Shown here one piece after another: positions 35,036 through 43,376 of a DNA stretch of 64,000 nt (the first letter of the stretch is position 1; the number at the start of each line of letters is the position of its first letter). A model generated the notes under the pieces. That model was not told the DNA's origin and ran no database searches. It saw nothing but the letters and a program-made list of their open reading frames with translations. A program made the translations under genes and the position numbers. Source of the DNA: Neohoeflea coraliihabitans (GTDB lineage: Bacteria; Pseudomonadota; Alphaproteobacteria; Rhizobiales; Rhizobiaceae). Location: contig NZ_JAHWQX010000001.1 of NCBI RefSeq assembly GCF_019334345.1, positions 999,001-1,063,000 of the forward strand, read 5' to 3'.

Positions 35036-35907
35036 GTTCTCCGGGCTGTGCCGAACAGGCCTTGCGGCCGCCACAACAGCACCACGATGATGATGGCGTA
35101 GCCAATCGCCTGGGCGAAGCCGAGCGAAATGTAGCCACCGGCAAGAGATTCAACGACGCCGAGCGTCAGCCCGCCGATCAGGGCGCCAGGAATACTGCCC
35201 AGACCACCCAGGATGACGACGATAAAGCCTTTCAGGACAGCCCAGCTGCCGACCGTCGGAAAGATCATTGCCGTCGGTCCGACGAGCGCGCCGGCGAGTG
35301 CCGCCAGCCCGCAGGCCAGCACGAAGGTGACGGTATAGACCTGGCGGATGTTGACGCCGGACAGGGCCGCGCCTTCCGGGTTCTGCGCCGTCGCCCGCAT
35401 CATCTTGCCCATGCGGGAATGGCGTATGAACAGATTGAGACCGAACAGGACCAGCGCGCCGACCACGAAGATCAGCACCCGCTGCTGCGTGACGATCAGC
35501 TGGCCAACTTCAAAAACGCTGTCGGCGAAGGGGCTGGGCACGTATTTCGGATCGGCCCCGAAGATCAATTCGCCACCATTGGTCAACAGCAGTGCGAGCC
35601 CGAGGCTCGACAAGAGCACGGTGAATTCATGCTCCTTGCGCAACGGCCAGAAAAACAGCCGGTTGGCAAAGATCCCCAGGACCGCCACACCAAGCGTCGC
35701 GACCACCGCCGCGGAGATGTAGTCCAGTCCGAGAAGCTTGGCGGCGAAATAGGTGAAGAACGCCCCCAGCATGTAGAATTCGCCATGAGCAAAATTGATG
35801 ATGTGAAGCACACCGAAGACCAGCGTCAGCCCGGTAGCGATCAGCACATAAGTCATCCCGTTGACCAGGCCATTGGTCAACTGTTGGGCAAAAACGACGT
35901 AGTCCAT
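35032..35907 (-). CDS. livH: Branched-chain-type ABC transporter permease
   Basis: This 291-residue LivH-type permease begins MDYVVFAQQLTNGLVNGMTYVLIATGLTLVFGVLHIINFAHGEFYMLGAF, the conserved family N-terminus, and has about eight membrane segments. VVILGGLGSIPGALIGGLTLGVVESL is the coupling-loop region. It follows livK across a 56-bp gap that holds a strong hairpin. Confidence 0.92.
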   Translation of the reverse strand: MDYVVFAQQLTNGLVNGMTYVLIATGLTLVFGVLHIINFAHGEFYMLGAFFTYFAAKLLGLDYISAAVVATLGVAVLGIFANRLFFWPLRKEHEFTVLLSSLGLALLLTNGGELIFGADPKYVPSPFADSVFEVGQLIVTQQRVLIFVVGALVLFGLNLFIRHSRMGKMMRATAQNPEGAALSGVNIRQVYTVTFVLACGLAALAGALVGPTAMIFPTVGSWAVLKGFIVVILGGLGSIPGALIGGLTLGVVESLAGGYISLGFAQAIGYAIIIVVLLWRPQGLFGTARRT

Positions 35908-35928
35908 GGGAATCCCCCTCTTGCGAGA

Positions 35929-35952
35929 GATGCGCGCCGGTTGGCGCGCATC
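35929..35952 (-). other. Intercistronic hairpin between livK and livH
   Basis: A perfect 10-bp GC-rich stem (GATGCGCGCC / GGCGCGCATC) with a four-base loop lies 12 bp past the livK stop. No T run follows on the minus strand. Such hairpins after periplasmic binding-protein genes commonly protect the upstream mRNA, so that the binding protein is made in excess over the permeases; this role is inferred here. Confidence 0.6.
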
Positions 35953-35963
35953 CCAGTTCGGTC

Positions 35964-37094
35964 CTATTCGTTGACCGAGGTGATTTCACCATCTTTGACC
36001 TGCACCAGGTAGATGTTCTGCATCGCCTGGCCGATCTCGTCGAAGTTGATGGTGCCGAGGATGGTTTCCCACTCATGGCCACGCAGCGCTTCGGCGATCT
36101 TGTCGTAATCGCGGGCGCTGCCAGCCTCGTCCATCGCACCGGCCAGCAGTTCGACCGCCTGGGCGCCGAGCGAACCGATGAAGGACGGCTCGTTGCTGAA
36201 CATCTCGCCGTACTGCTCCATCCAGGCCTTCAGCTTCTCGCTGTCGCTATCGGGCGCGAACAGCGACACCGAATACACGCCTTCCAGCGCAGGGCCGGAC
36301 AGTTCAACCAGCTTCGGGTTCATGTTGCCGGCCGAGGCGATCGTCGTGCCCTTGTAGCCCGACTGCTTGATCTGCCGGTAAATGGTGGCGCCCTGGGCGG
36401 TGTTGATGGCCGAAACGTAGATGGCGTCCGAATCCAGAGCCTTCAGCTTGGTCAGCGCCGTGGTGAAGTCGGTGTCATCCTTGTTGTAGAACTCGTTGCC
36501 GAGCACTTCGATGCCGCATTCATCCAGCAGCCGCTCGTAGTTCTCGACTTCCAGGCGACCGTAATCATCGTTGATGGTGATGAAGGCAATCGTTTCGATA
36601 TCCATCTTGTCACAGATGAACTTCGCATAGGTTTCCGACATCATCACCGAGGTGGCGTTCAGACGGAACAGATATTTGTGACCTTCCTTGGTGGTGTTCG
36701 GATGCTGCGTCGATGTCATCACGTTGATGATGCGGTCACGCGTCACTTCCTTCATCGTCAGTGCAACCGAGGAGAACCAGCCGCCGACGATCGCGTCGAC
36801 ATCGTCCTGCTCGATCGCACGTTTGGCGGCGCTGACGCCTTCTTCCGGATTGCCCTTGTCGTCATACTTGACGAGTTCGATCATCCGGCCATCAAGGATA
36901 CCGCCATTCTCATTGACGATCTCGACCATGGCTTCCATGCCTTCAACGGCCAGCTGGCCATCGAATGCGCCGGGACCCGAGAGCGGCGCGATCGTGCCGA
37001 TGCGCACCGGTTCCTTGTCCTGTGCCTGGGCGCCGAACGCGGTCCCAAGCAACACTGCCGCCGCCGCGGCCATCAGGTATTTACGTTTCATCAT
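35964..37094 (-). CDS. livK: Periplasmic substrate-binding protein of the liv-type transporter
   Basis: The 376-residue protein has a clear signal peptide (MMKRKYLMAAAAAVLLGTAFGAQAQ, cleavage after AQA) and a Peripla_BP_6 fold: RIGTIAPLSGPGAFDGQLAVEGMEAMVEIVNENGG, IVGGWFSSVALTMKEV, FITINDDYGRLEVENYERLL. GGAGG precedes the first ATG at eight bases. It lies inside a long operon that encodes hydro-lyase, lyase and oxidoreductase enzymes, so its ligand is probably the carboxylate or ester that these enzymes degrade. Confidence 0.93.
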   Translation of the reverse strand: MMKRKYLMAAAAAVLLGTAFGAQAQDKEPVRIGTIAPLSGPGAFDGQLAVEGMEAMVEIVNENGGILDGRMIELVKYDDKGNPEEGVSAAKRAIEQDDVDAIVGGWFSSVALTMKEVTRDRIINVMTSTQHPNTTKEGHKYLFRLNATSVMMSETYAKFICDKMDIETIAFITINDDYGRLEVENYERLLDECGIEVLGNEFYNKDDTDFTTALTKLKALDSDAIYVSAINTAQGATIYRQIKQSGYKGTTIASAGNMNPKLVELSGPALEGVYSVSLFAPDSDSEKLKAWMEQYGEMFSNEPSFIGSLGAQAVELLAGAMDEAGSARDYDKIAEALRGHEWETILGTINFDEIGQAMQNIYLVQVKDGEITSVNE

Positions 37095-37144
37095 TGTGCT
37101 TACCTCCCTGTAAGACTCTCTTTGGATAAGGGCTGCCGAACCCC

Positions 37145-38008
37145 TCAGGCGTTCGGCAGGTATTTGAGTTGCAGCTGCTCGACCTCGGTGAAGCCGATGA
37201 AGTCAATGAATTCGTTATGGTCCATGCGCCGATGCGGCAGATCCGTGGTGCTGCGCTTCTCGGCGAGCACCTTGAGATTGTCCTGCAGCGCCTGAGCTGC
37301 GGTCATCAGGGGCGTCAGGGCAAATACCGCCAGACCCGCGACACTCTCGATCTCCTCCGGCGACAGCTCTTTTTCCAACCAGCCGAGCACCTGCAGCGAC
37401 AGCGGCACGCCGCAGCCCTCGCGCATGGCCTTCAGCCCGTCGATCGAATTGAAGCATTTTGAAATCGGCTGGATGATATCGGCGCCGGCCTTCACATAGG
37501 CCTTGCCGCGCCGGATCGCCTCGTCGGCATCGACGACGTCGGTGCGCGCAATGATTGCCATGTTCGGGTCACGCCGCGCGGCTACCGCGGCCTCGATCTT
37601 GGCAACGCCCTCTTCAAGAGAGATCACCTCGACTCCGCCGACACAGATCGGGCAACGCTTCGGCGCCAGCTGATCTTCAAGGATGACGGCGGAAAGGCCG
37701 GCGTTCTCGAATTCGCGCACCGTGCGCATGACGTTGATTGCGTTGCCGTAACCGGTGTCGATATCGGCAATCACCGGGATATCGACGACATTGGTGACAT
37801 TGCGCGTCACATTGAGATTTTCAGTCATGGTGTAGAGTTCGGCATCGGGCAGACCGAGATGGCTGGCAGAGACACCGAAACCCGACGTCATCACCGCATC
37901 AAACTTCGCCTGCTCGATCAGCTTTGCTGACATCGCGTCATAGGCACCCGCAGCCCAGACCGTCTTCTGGCTCTTCAGGCGGGTGATGAAATCGGAATTG
38001 CGCGGCAT
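37145..38008 (-). CDS. Isocitrate lyase/PEP mutase superfamily lyase (2,3-dimethylmalate lyase-like)
   Basis: The 287-residue TIM-barrel protein belongs to the PEP mutase/isocitrate lyase superfamily. Mg-binding IADIDTGYGN (about residues 84-93) and ILEDQLAPKRCPICVGG are present; the latter is the lyase loop with a catalytic Cys, but it reads KRCPICVGG instead of the usual K(K/R)CGH. Family members with this length cleave 2-methylisocitrate or 2,3-dimethylmalate to pyruvate plus a carboxylic acid. The two upstream genes resemble 2,3-dimethylmalate dehydratase subunits, so a hydration-then-cleavage pair is likely. The exact substrate is unknown. Confidence 0.85.
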   Translation of the reverse strand: MPRNSDFITRLKSQKTVWAAGAYDAMSAKLIEQAKFDAVMTSGFGVSASHLGLPDAELYTMTENLNVTRNVTNVVDIPVIADIDTGYGNAINVMRTVREFENAGLSAVILEDQLAPKRCPICVGGVEVISLEEGVAKIEAAVAARRDPNMAIIARTDVVDADEAIRRGKAYVKAGADIIQPISKCFNSIDGLKAMREGCGVPLSLQVLGWLEKELSPEEIESVAGLAVFALTPLMTAAQALQDNLKVLAEKRSTTDLPHRRMDHNEFIDFIGFTEVEQLQLKYLPNA

Positions 38009-38029
38009 CGTGTAAATCTCCTTGGCCGT

Positions 38030-38539
38030 TCAGTTGGCCGGGTTGTTCTTCAAATAAGGAAGCAGACCACCGGCCTCGAGCATCATCGCGTCGCTGAGCG
38101 CCAGCGGCTCGAAGGCGATCTGCGTGTCTTGCGAAAGGTTGCGGATCACCCCTTCCGCCCAATCGACCTCGATCTCGTCCCAGCGCTTGACCGCCTTGCG
38201 GATGCCTGGGCAGCTGCACTGCGGGAATCCCATCGAGATTTCGCCGCGCCAATAGCCGGGCGAAAACGACTCCGCGACAACGCCGGCGATGCCGAGATGC
38301 CGAAGCGCCTTCATCGGCGGATAGTGGGGATGCCCATAGCCGAAATTGATGCCGCCGACGATGATGTCGCCGGGCCGCACCTGCGAGGCGAAATCCGGAT
38401 CGTAGGACTGCATCGCCAGTCCGGCGAGTTCATCCAGATCCTGAATCTTGATGTTCTTCACCCCGACGATCTGATCGACATCGAAATCGTCCTCTTCGAA
38501 GATGAAGGCGACCCGTCCCTTGAGATTTTGCAGCGCCAT
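38030..38539 (-). CDS. LeuD/DmdB-type hydro-lyase small subunit
   Basis: The 169-residue protein is the swivel-domain small subunit of an aconitase-superfamily dehydratase, as in isopropylmalate isomerase LeuD or dimethylmaleate hydratase DmdB. Landmarks are FDVDQIVGVKNIKIQDLDELAG, the substrate-binding GGINFGYGHPHYPPMKALRHLGIAGVVAESFSP, and the C-terminal GLLPYLKNN. The ATG at 38539 follows an AGG site; a GTG at 38551 overlapping the previous stop is an alternative. It is paired with the large subunit directly upstream. Confidence 0.87.
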   Translation of the reverse strand: MALQNLKGRVAFIFEEDDFDVDQIVGVKNIKIQDLDELAGLAMQSYDPDFASQVRPGDIIVGGINFGYGHPHYPPMKALRHLGIAGVVAESFSPGYWRGEISMGFPQCSCPGIRKAVKRWDEIEVDWAEGVIRNLSQDTQIAFEPLALSDAMMLEAGGLLPYLKNNPAN

Positions 38540-38547
38540 GTCCGACC

Positions 38548-39804
38548 TCACAGATATTTCCGCGGATCCGTGATCCGGCCCTCAATCGCCGAAGCGGCGA
38601 CAGCGGCGGCATTGCACAGATAGATTTCCGAATCCGGACTGCCCATCCGGCCCTTGACGTTCAGCGTTCCGGTCGAAACGGCGCGCTGTTTTTCCGTCAT
38701 CGTGGCGATCCGCCCGAAGCAGTAGTCGCAGCTTGGCGAAGAGACGAACGCGCCCGCCTCGACAAGGGTCGAGATGTAGCCAAGCCGCGCCGCATCGGCC
38801 ATGATTTCCTGGCTGGTGGGAATGACATGCAGGCTGAAGCCGGTCTTCACCCGCCGCCCTTTCAACACCCGCGCCGCGATTTCCATATCTTCCAGACGAC
38901 CGGATGCGCACGAACCGAGATATCCTGTATGCACTTCCAGCCCCGCATATTCGGAGAGGTCGCGTGTGTTGGCCGGTGTTGGTGGCACGACGACGATCGG
39001 CTCGAGCGCCGAAAGATCGATTTCATGCACTTCCGCATAGTCGGCGTCGGGATCGCTATAGACGGGATCGAGCTGCTTGCGTGCCCGTGGCAGCGCGTAG
39101 TCGAGCCGTTTCTGGTCCGGATTGACGATGGCCGTCAGAGCCCCGGTGAACATTGCCAGGCAGGTGATCGACTGGATGCCTTCGGTGCTCAGCTTGTCGA
39201 TGCCGTCACCGCCCAGCTCCATCACCTGAAAGCGGCAGGACGAGGGGCCGAGCACCCGCACGATGTGGTGAAAGACGTCACGTGCCATCACGCCCGGCCG
39301 CAATTCGCCGGTCAGATTGATGCGTACTGTTTCCGGCACCTTGATCGACACCTTCTCACGCACGAAGGCTTCGAGCACATTGCGCCGCATGCCGATGCCG
39401 AGCGTGCCATAGGTGCCCAGTTGGCTGATGTGACCATCAAAATGCACCACGAATGCGCCAGGGGTCGCGAACCCCACTTCGGCAGCCACCTGGTGACCGA
39501 TGCCGCGCCGCTCGAACAATTCGACATTGTTATGCGCGCACCAGGCGCGGGTGCCCTCGTGCAGTTCTTCTTCCTTCGGCGTGGCCACCGGCACCATGTG
39601 ATCGATGAAGATGCCGAAGCGCTCAGGCTCGGCGACCTTGTCGATGCCGAACTCCTCCTTCATCTGCTTGAAGTACACGTCGGTGTATCCGGGGAAATCA
39701 TAGGCGAGCACGAAATCGGGCTTCGCCATGATCTCCTCACCGGCCTTCACATGCGGCAGGCCGGCAGCCCGAGCAAGTATCTTTTCGGTGATCGTGTAAC
39801 CCAT
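38548..39804 (-). CDS. LeuC/DmdA-type hydro-lyase large subunit, [4Fe-4S]
   Basis: The 418-residue large subunit carries the cluster ligands in LGSCASGRLEDMEIAARVLKG and SSPSCDYCFG, the three-cysteine pattern of the aconitase superfamily. EKILARAAG at the N-terminus and MGSPDSEIYLCNAAAVAASAIEGRITDP at the C-terminus are typical for the LeuC branch. With the DmdB-like small subunit and the following lyase it suggests reversible hydration of a substituted maleate or a related acid. A GGAGG site precedes the ATG. True LeuC is not excluded by sequence but is unlikely in this setting. Confidence 0.87.
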   Translation of the reverse strand: MGYTITEKILARAAGLPHVKAGEEIMAKPDFVLAYDFPGYTDVYFKQMKEEFGIDKVAEPERFGIFIDHMVPVATPKEEELHEGTRAWCAHNNVELFERRGIGHQVAAEVGFATPGAFVVHFDGHISQLGTYGTLGIGMRRNVLEAFVREKVSIKVPETVRINLTGELRPGVMARDVFHHIVRVLGPSSCRFQVMELGGDGIDKLSTEGIQSITCLAMFTGALTAIVNPDQKRLDYALPRARKQLDPVYSDPDADYAEVHEIDLSALEPIVVVPPTPANTRDLSEYAGLEVHTGYLGSCASGRLEDMEIAARVLKGRRVKTGFSLHVIPTSQEIMADAARLGYISTLVEAGAFVSSPSCDYCFGRIATMTEKQRAVSTGTLNVKGRMGSPDSEIYLCNAAAVAASAIEGRITDPRKYL

Positions 39805-39838
39805 AGTGCCTCCTTCGGCGGTGTGCCCGCCGCAATGC

Positions 39839-41446
39839 CTAGCGTGCGTCGTCGGAACCCAGCCCGAGCGATCCCGGGTTCATCAGGCCATGCGGATCGA
39901 CCGCCGCCTTGATTGCCGAGAGCAGAGCATAGGTTTCCGGTTTGAGCACCGACTTGAACGGATAGTCGCGCGCCACCTGCCAGTTGACGCCTCCGAGAGA
40001 AATATAGAGATCCTGCGTCTCGCTGCGCAGTTGCGCCACAGCATCGCGCGCCGCCGGGTTGGCCGGACGATCGCGCCAGGCCTTGACCGTGTCTTCGCCG
40101 ACGCTTTTGGCATGCAGGTCGGTGATCTCGTCGTGCCAGTAGAAGGCCGGCTCGATGAAAAACTCGCCGCCAACCGTCATGGTCATGACCGAATAGACAA
40201 TGCCATGCTTTTCGAGAAACGCGCGACGCTCTTCGAAAAAAGCATCATTGGCCTCCACCACCCGCTTCCAATCACCAAGCGGAAACACGCCGTGAATGGG
40301 CACCCAGCGCTCACCCTCGAGACCGAGCATGCCGCGCACCGGACTGAACGGCTTGGAGCGCATCACCTTCGGCACCGAGTTCTCGATTTCGACGCCATGT
40401 TCAGCCCCGATTTCGCGCGCCCGCGCCATCGAGGTCTTCAGCTCATCGTCGTTGCGCGCTTCGAGCACCAGATGCAGCGTGAAATTGTGCGCCTTCAGGA
40501 AACTGGCTCCTCCAGTCGCCACAGCCGCGGCATCCTTGAGACCGGAGACGAAGGTCTTGCCGCCGCGCACCACATTTCCCAGCGTCTTCAGACCATCGGA
40601 AATACGGTTGACGCTGGCCGAGTGGGAGGCCTTCGTGCGGTCGATCCCGAACCCTTCGGAAACCAGCCGTTCGCGCGCCAGCCCCACCTGCACCGCCGCC
40701 ATGTCTGCCATGGTCTCAAAGCCAAAGGAGAGGTAATCGGTCGCAGCCGGCTTTGGCCACAGCCGCAGCGTCGCTGCCGTCTTCAGGCCAAGCGCCCCAT
40801 TGTCACCCAGGAAAAGGCCGGTCAGATCCGGGCCACCCTCGCGGGTGAACGGCTTGGCGCCCTGCCGACCACCGGCACCGGTTGTCACCCGTGCGCCGTC
40901 GGCCAGGATCACCTCGACGCCAATCACCGAATCGGCGACCGTGGCATTGCGCGCCGATCCGAAAAAGGCGCTGTTTTGCGACAGCGCGCCGCCGACTGTC
41001 GCATTCACACCGGACAGCGGACCCCAGTAGCCGGTCCGCAAACCGGTGCCATCGAGCGCCGCATTGACTTCGGCCCAGGTGCAGCCGCTTTCCACCGTGA
41101 TGAAGAGGTCATCCTCGTTGACCTCGATAACCCGATTGAGGCCGCGCATGTCGAACACCACCGCGCTGCTGACGGCCGGAAGGTAGCCTTTTGTGTAGGA
41201 CATGCCACCGCCGCGCGGCACGATCGCCACACCGGATTGGCTACACGTCGCCACGGCGCGGGCCGCGCTGTCCGCATCCTCGGGCATTGCCACGCCGAGC
41301 GGCCGTGTTCCCGACTGCCAGAAAACGTCGTTGGAGTAGTAGGCGCGCGTCTCATCGTCATTCTTGTAGTTTGCGCCGAGCACGTCCTGAAGCTGACGTG
41401 TCACCGCTGAGGAATCACTGTTGAGGGTCTGTGCGGTCTGCATCAT
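39839..41446 (-). CDS. FAD-binding oxidoreductase, GlcD/VAO type
   Basis: The 535-residue flavoprotein has an N-terminal FAD_binding_4 domain (VPRGGGMSYTKGYLP near residue 78, ESGCTWAEVNAALDGTGLR, LSGVNATVGGALSQNSAFFGSA) and a C-terminal substrate domain ending in AAVDPHGLMNPGSLG, the conserved FAD-oxidase tail. The group contains D-2-hydroxyacid dehydrogenases and the vanillyl-alcohol oxidase family. In this operon it could oxidise a 2-hydroxy acid or an aromatic or allylic alcohol before hydration and cleavage. A long plus-strand open frame over this gene is a shadow. Confidence 0.87.
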   Translation of the reverse strand: MMQTAQTLNSDSSAVTRQLQDVLGANYKNDDETRAYYSNDVFWQSGTRPLGVAMPEDADSAARAVATCSQSGVAIVPRGGGMSYTKGYLPAVSSAVVFDMRGLNRVIEVNEDDLFITVESGCTWAEVNAALDGTGLRTGYWGPLSGVNATVGGALSQNSAFFGSARNATVADSVIGVEVILADGARVTTGAGGRQGAKPFTREGGPDLTGLFLGDNGALGLKTAATLRLWPKPAATDYLSFGFETMADMAAVQVGLARERLVSEGFGIDRTKASHSASVNRISDGLKTLGNVVRGGKTFVSGLKDAAAVATGGASFLKAHNFTLHLVLEARNDDELKTSMARAREIGAEHGVEIENSVPKVMRSKPFSPVRGMLGLEGERWVPIHGVFPLGDWKRVVEANDAFFEERRAFLEKHGIVYSVMTMTVGGEFFIEPAFYWHDEITDLHAKSVGEDTVKAWRDRPANPAARDAVAQLRSETQDLYISLGGVNWQVARDYPFKSVLKPETYALLSAIKAAVDPHGLMNPGSLGLGSDDAR

Positions 41447-41454
41447 TGAACTCC

Positions 41455-42354
41455 TTAGGCCGCTTCTTCGACCGGAATGAATCGAAAACCGCCATCATCC
41501 CGGTGGGCAATCCGGCCCACATGCGGCCGGTCGAAATGTGCGGGAAAAATCAGGGCGCGCTGCTCGGCGCAGTGCGTCAGCAGCTGCTTACGCGTCACCG
41601 GCGCCACGCTGTTGTCTTCACACCATGCGCAATTCAGCTCTGGTTCGAAGACCTGCATGGCGCGGTGCATCGTGTCGGCCGTGAAGATTCCGGTTTCACC
41701 CTGCGAGGTCACCTCCAGGACAAGCTGCCCGCTGGTGTGGCCGGGAGCGGCCCGAAAACGCAATCCAGGTCGCAGTTCGTCCCCATCCGAAACCCAGTCC
41801 ACCATCTCGGCATCGACGATCGGATCGATGCTGTCGGCGATCACCGCCAAGCCCTCCGGCTGGGCCAGGGCGGTGACGCCGCCCGGCTGCCAATTGGCAT
41901 ATTCGTCCCGGCCGAAGACGTAGCGGGCGTTGGGAAACGTTGGTACCCACCGACCGTCCTCGAGCCGGGTGTTCCAGCCGGAATGGTCAACATGCATATG
42001 CGTGTTGACGACGACGGAAACATCCTCTGGCTTCACTTCCGCGCGCTTTAAAACACCGAGATAATCCGTGTCGAGCATGTGGAAGCGCGCATAACTCGGA
42101 TTAAGCCGTTCCTTGTGGTTGCCGGAGGCCGTATCGACAAGGATGATTTCATCGCCATAGCGCATCAGCCAGCTGTGGATACTGGCAAAGGTTCGCCCCG
42201 TTTCCGGATCGACGCGGTCCATGTCCGACAACTCGGGAAATTGATCGAAGAGCGCAGGATCGAAACCGACGAACTGCGACTCCAGCGCCAGCCCGGCAGA
42301 GAAAAATTCCTCCACCCGCTCGACAGCAATGTCGCCGATGCGCCAGCCGGCCAT
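41455..42354 (-). CDS. Metallo-beta-lactamase fold hydrolase
   Basis: The 299-residue protein has the signature NTHMHVDHSGW (HXHXDH) near residues 116-126, a metal-ligand His in APGHTSGQ and an Asp in FTADTMH, all expected for a dinuclear zinc or iron hydrolase. It is closest in layout to lactonase-like members. It is the first gene of the long catabolic operon and starts at MAGWRIGDIAVERVEEFF, where GGAGG is upstream; the five-residue-longer frame is rejected. It may open a lactone or hydrolyse a thioester made by the operon enzymes. Confidence 0.87.
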   Translation of the reverse strand: MAGWRIGDIAVERVEEFFSAGLALESQFVGFDPALFDQFPELSDMDRVDPETGRTFASIHSWLMRYGDEIILVDTASGNHKERLNPSYARFHMLDTDYLGVLKRAEVKPEDVSVVVNTHMHVDHSGWNTRLEDGRWVPTFPNARYVFGRDEYANWQPGGVTALAQPEGLAVIADSIDPIVDAEMVDWVSDGDELRPGLRFRAAPGHTSGQLVLEVTSQGETGIFTADTMHRAMQVFEPELNCAWCEDNSVAPVTRKQLLTHCAEQRALIFPAHFDRPHVGRIAHRDDGGFRFIPVEEAA

Positions 42355-42420
42355 ACAAACCTCCTCCAAAGTCGGGGGCAGCTAAACAACCTCTTGCATT
42401 CGTGTCAACAGATAAAATAG

Positions 42421-42437
42421 ATTTCATCATACGAAAT
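42421..42437. promoter_or_regulatory. Palindromic operator for the divergent IclR regulator
   Basis: ATTTC-N7-GAAAT is a perfect 5-bp-arm inverted repeat located in the 166-bp gap between the metallo-beta-lactamase gene and the divergent IclR gene. Size and position fit an IclR-type operator that acts on both directions. Confidence 0.55.
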
Positions 42438-42520
42438 GCCCGGTGCTGGTTTGTCGACCTGGAAATTGCTATGGCCGCTGCGGGCGAAAGGTGCGCTGCA
42501 TCGAAGAAAAGGGAACGCAC

Positions 42521-43360
42521 ATGCAAAAGCTGGATGACACGTACTCCGCGCCGCCGCGCCCCACCGGCGGACCCGCTGACGCAAACAAGCCGGCAGGGAA
42601 AGACAAGCCGGGGTCGAATGTGCGGGCCGTCACCCGCGCCGCCAATATTCTGCGCACGTTTCGCACCCAGCCGCACCAGAGCCTTGCAGAGGTCGCCAGT
42701 GCGGCATCTCTTGACAAGGGCACAACCCGCCGGTTGTTGCTGACCCTGATGAATTCAGGCTTGATCGTGCAGGATCCGGCCAGCCAGAAATATGGGCTCG
42801 GGCGGCTGATCCGCGAGCTCGCCGGCAGCGTCGTAGATGACTTTGATCTGCGCTCGATCGCCGTCCCCGAACTCGCTGCCATTGCCGCTGAGCTGCATCT
42901 GACCACATTTCTGTCGGTCTATCGCGACCACGCCGCCCTTTGCCTTGAGCGCCTGCATGACATGCAGGGTATGGAGGTCCACTGGTGGCCGGTTGGCGGA
43001 ACCCTGCCACTCAATTCCGGCGGCGCCCCCAAAATTCTACTCGCCTATCAATCCGAAGCCGAGATCGACAAGGTGCTGAGCGAGCCGTTGCATGCCCTTA
43101 CGCCGCGCGCGGTCACGGACATCGCGGAGTTCCGCAACCATCTCGCAGAGGTGCGCGAGCGCGGCTGGGAATATGCCGAGGACGATGTCAGTCTTGGCCT
43201 CGCAGCTCTTGCCGTTCCGGTCCTCGATGGTGACGGGCAGCTGATTTGTGCCCTGTCGATGGCCGGACTCTCGCCGCAGATGCGTGGAAAGGACGAACCC
43301 GCCTTTTTGCCCCGTCTGCAGCAGGCCGCCGAGCGAATCCGCAGCGCGCTGGGCTATTGA
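42521..43360 (+). CDS. IclR-family regulator
   Basis: The 279-residue protein has a winged helix-turn-helix (about residues 34-95, NVRAVTRAANILRTFRTQPHQSLAEVASAASLDKGTTRRLLLTLMNSGLI) and an IclR effector domain (about 110-275). An unusually long N-terminal tail rich in Pro precedes the DNA-binding domain. ATG 42521 has an AAAAGGGA site. It is divergent from the long catabolic operon and upstream of a hydrolase gene on its own strand, so it is the likely pathway regulator. Confidence 0.9.
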   Translation: MQKLDDTYSAPPRPTGGPADANKPAGKDKPGSNVRAVTRAANILRTFRTQPHQSLAEVASAASLDKGTTRRLLLTLMNSGLIVQDPASQKYGLGRLIRELAGSVVDDFDLRSIAVPELAAIAAELHLTTFLSVYRDHAALCLERLHDMQGMEVHWWPVGGTLPLNSGGAPKILLAYQSEAEIDKVLSEPLHALTPRAVTDIAEFRNHLAEVRERGWEYAEDDVSLGLAALAVPVLDGDGQLICALSMAGLSPQMRGKDEPAFLPRLQQAAERIRSALGY

Positions 43361-43376
43361 TTGAAGGACCCGTCAC

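Noticed and set aside
39806-41410. Plus-strand open frame of 534 codons
   Set aside because: It mirrors the FAD-binding oxidoreductase on the minus strand, which has complete FAD and C-terminal motifs. The antisense product has no family features.
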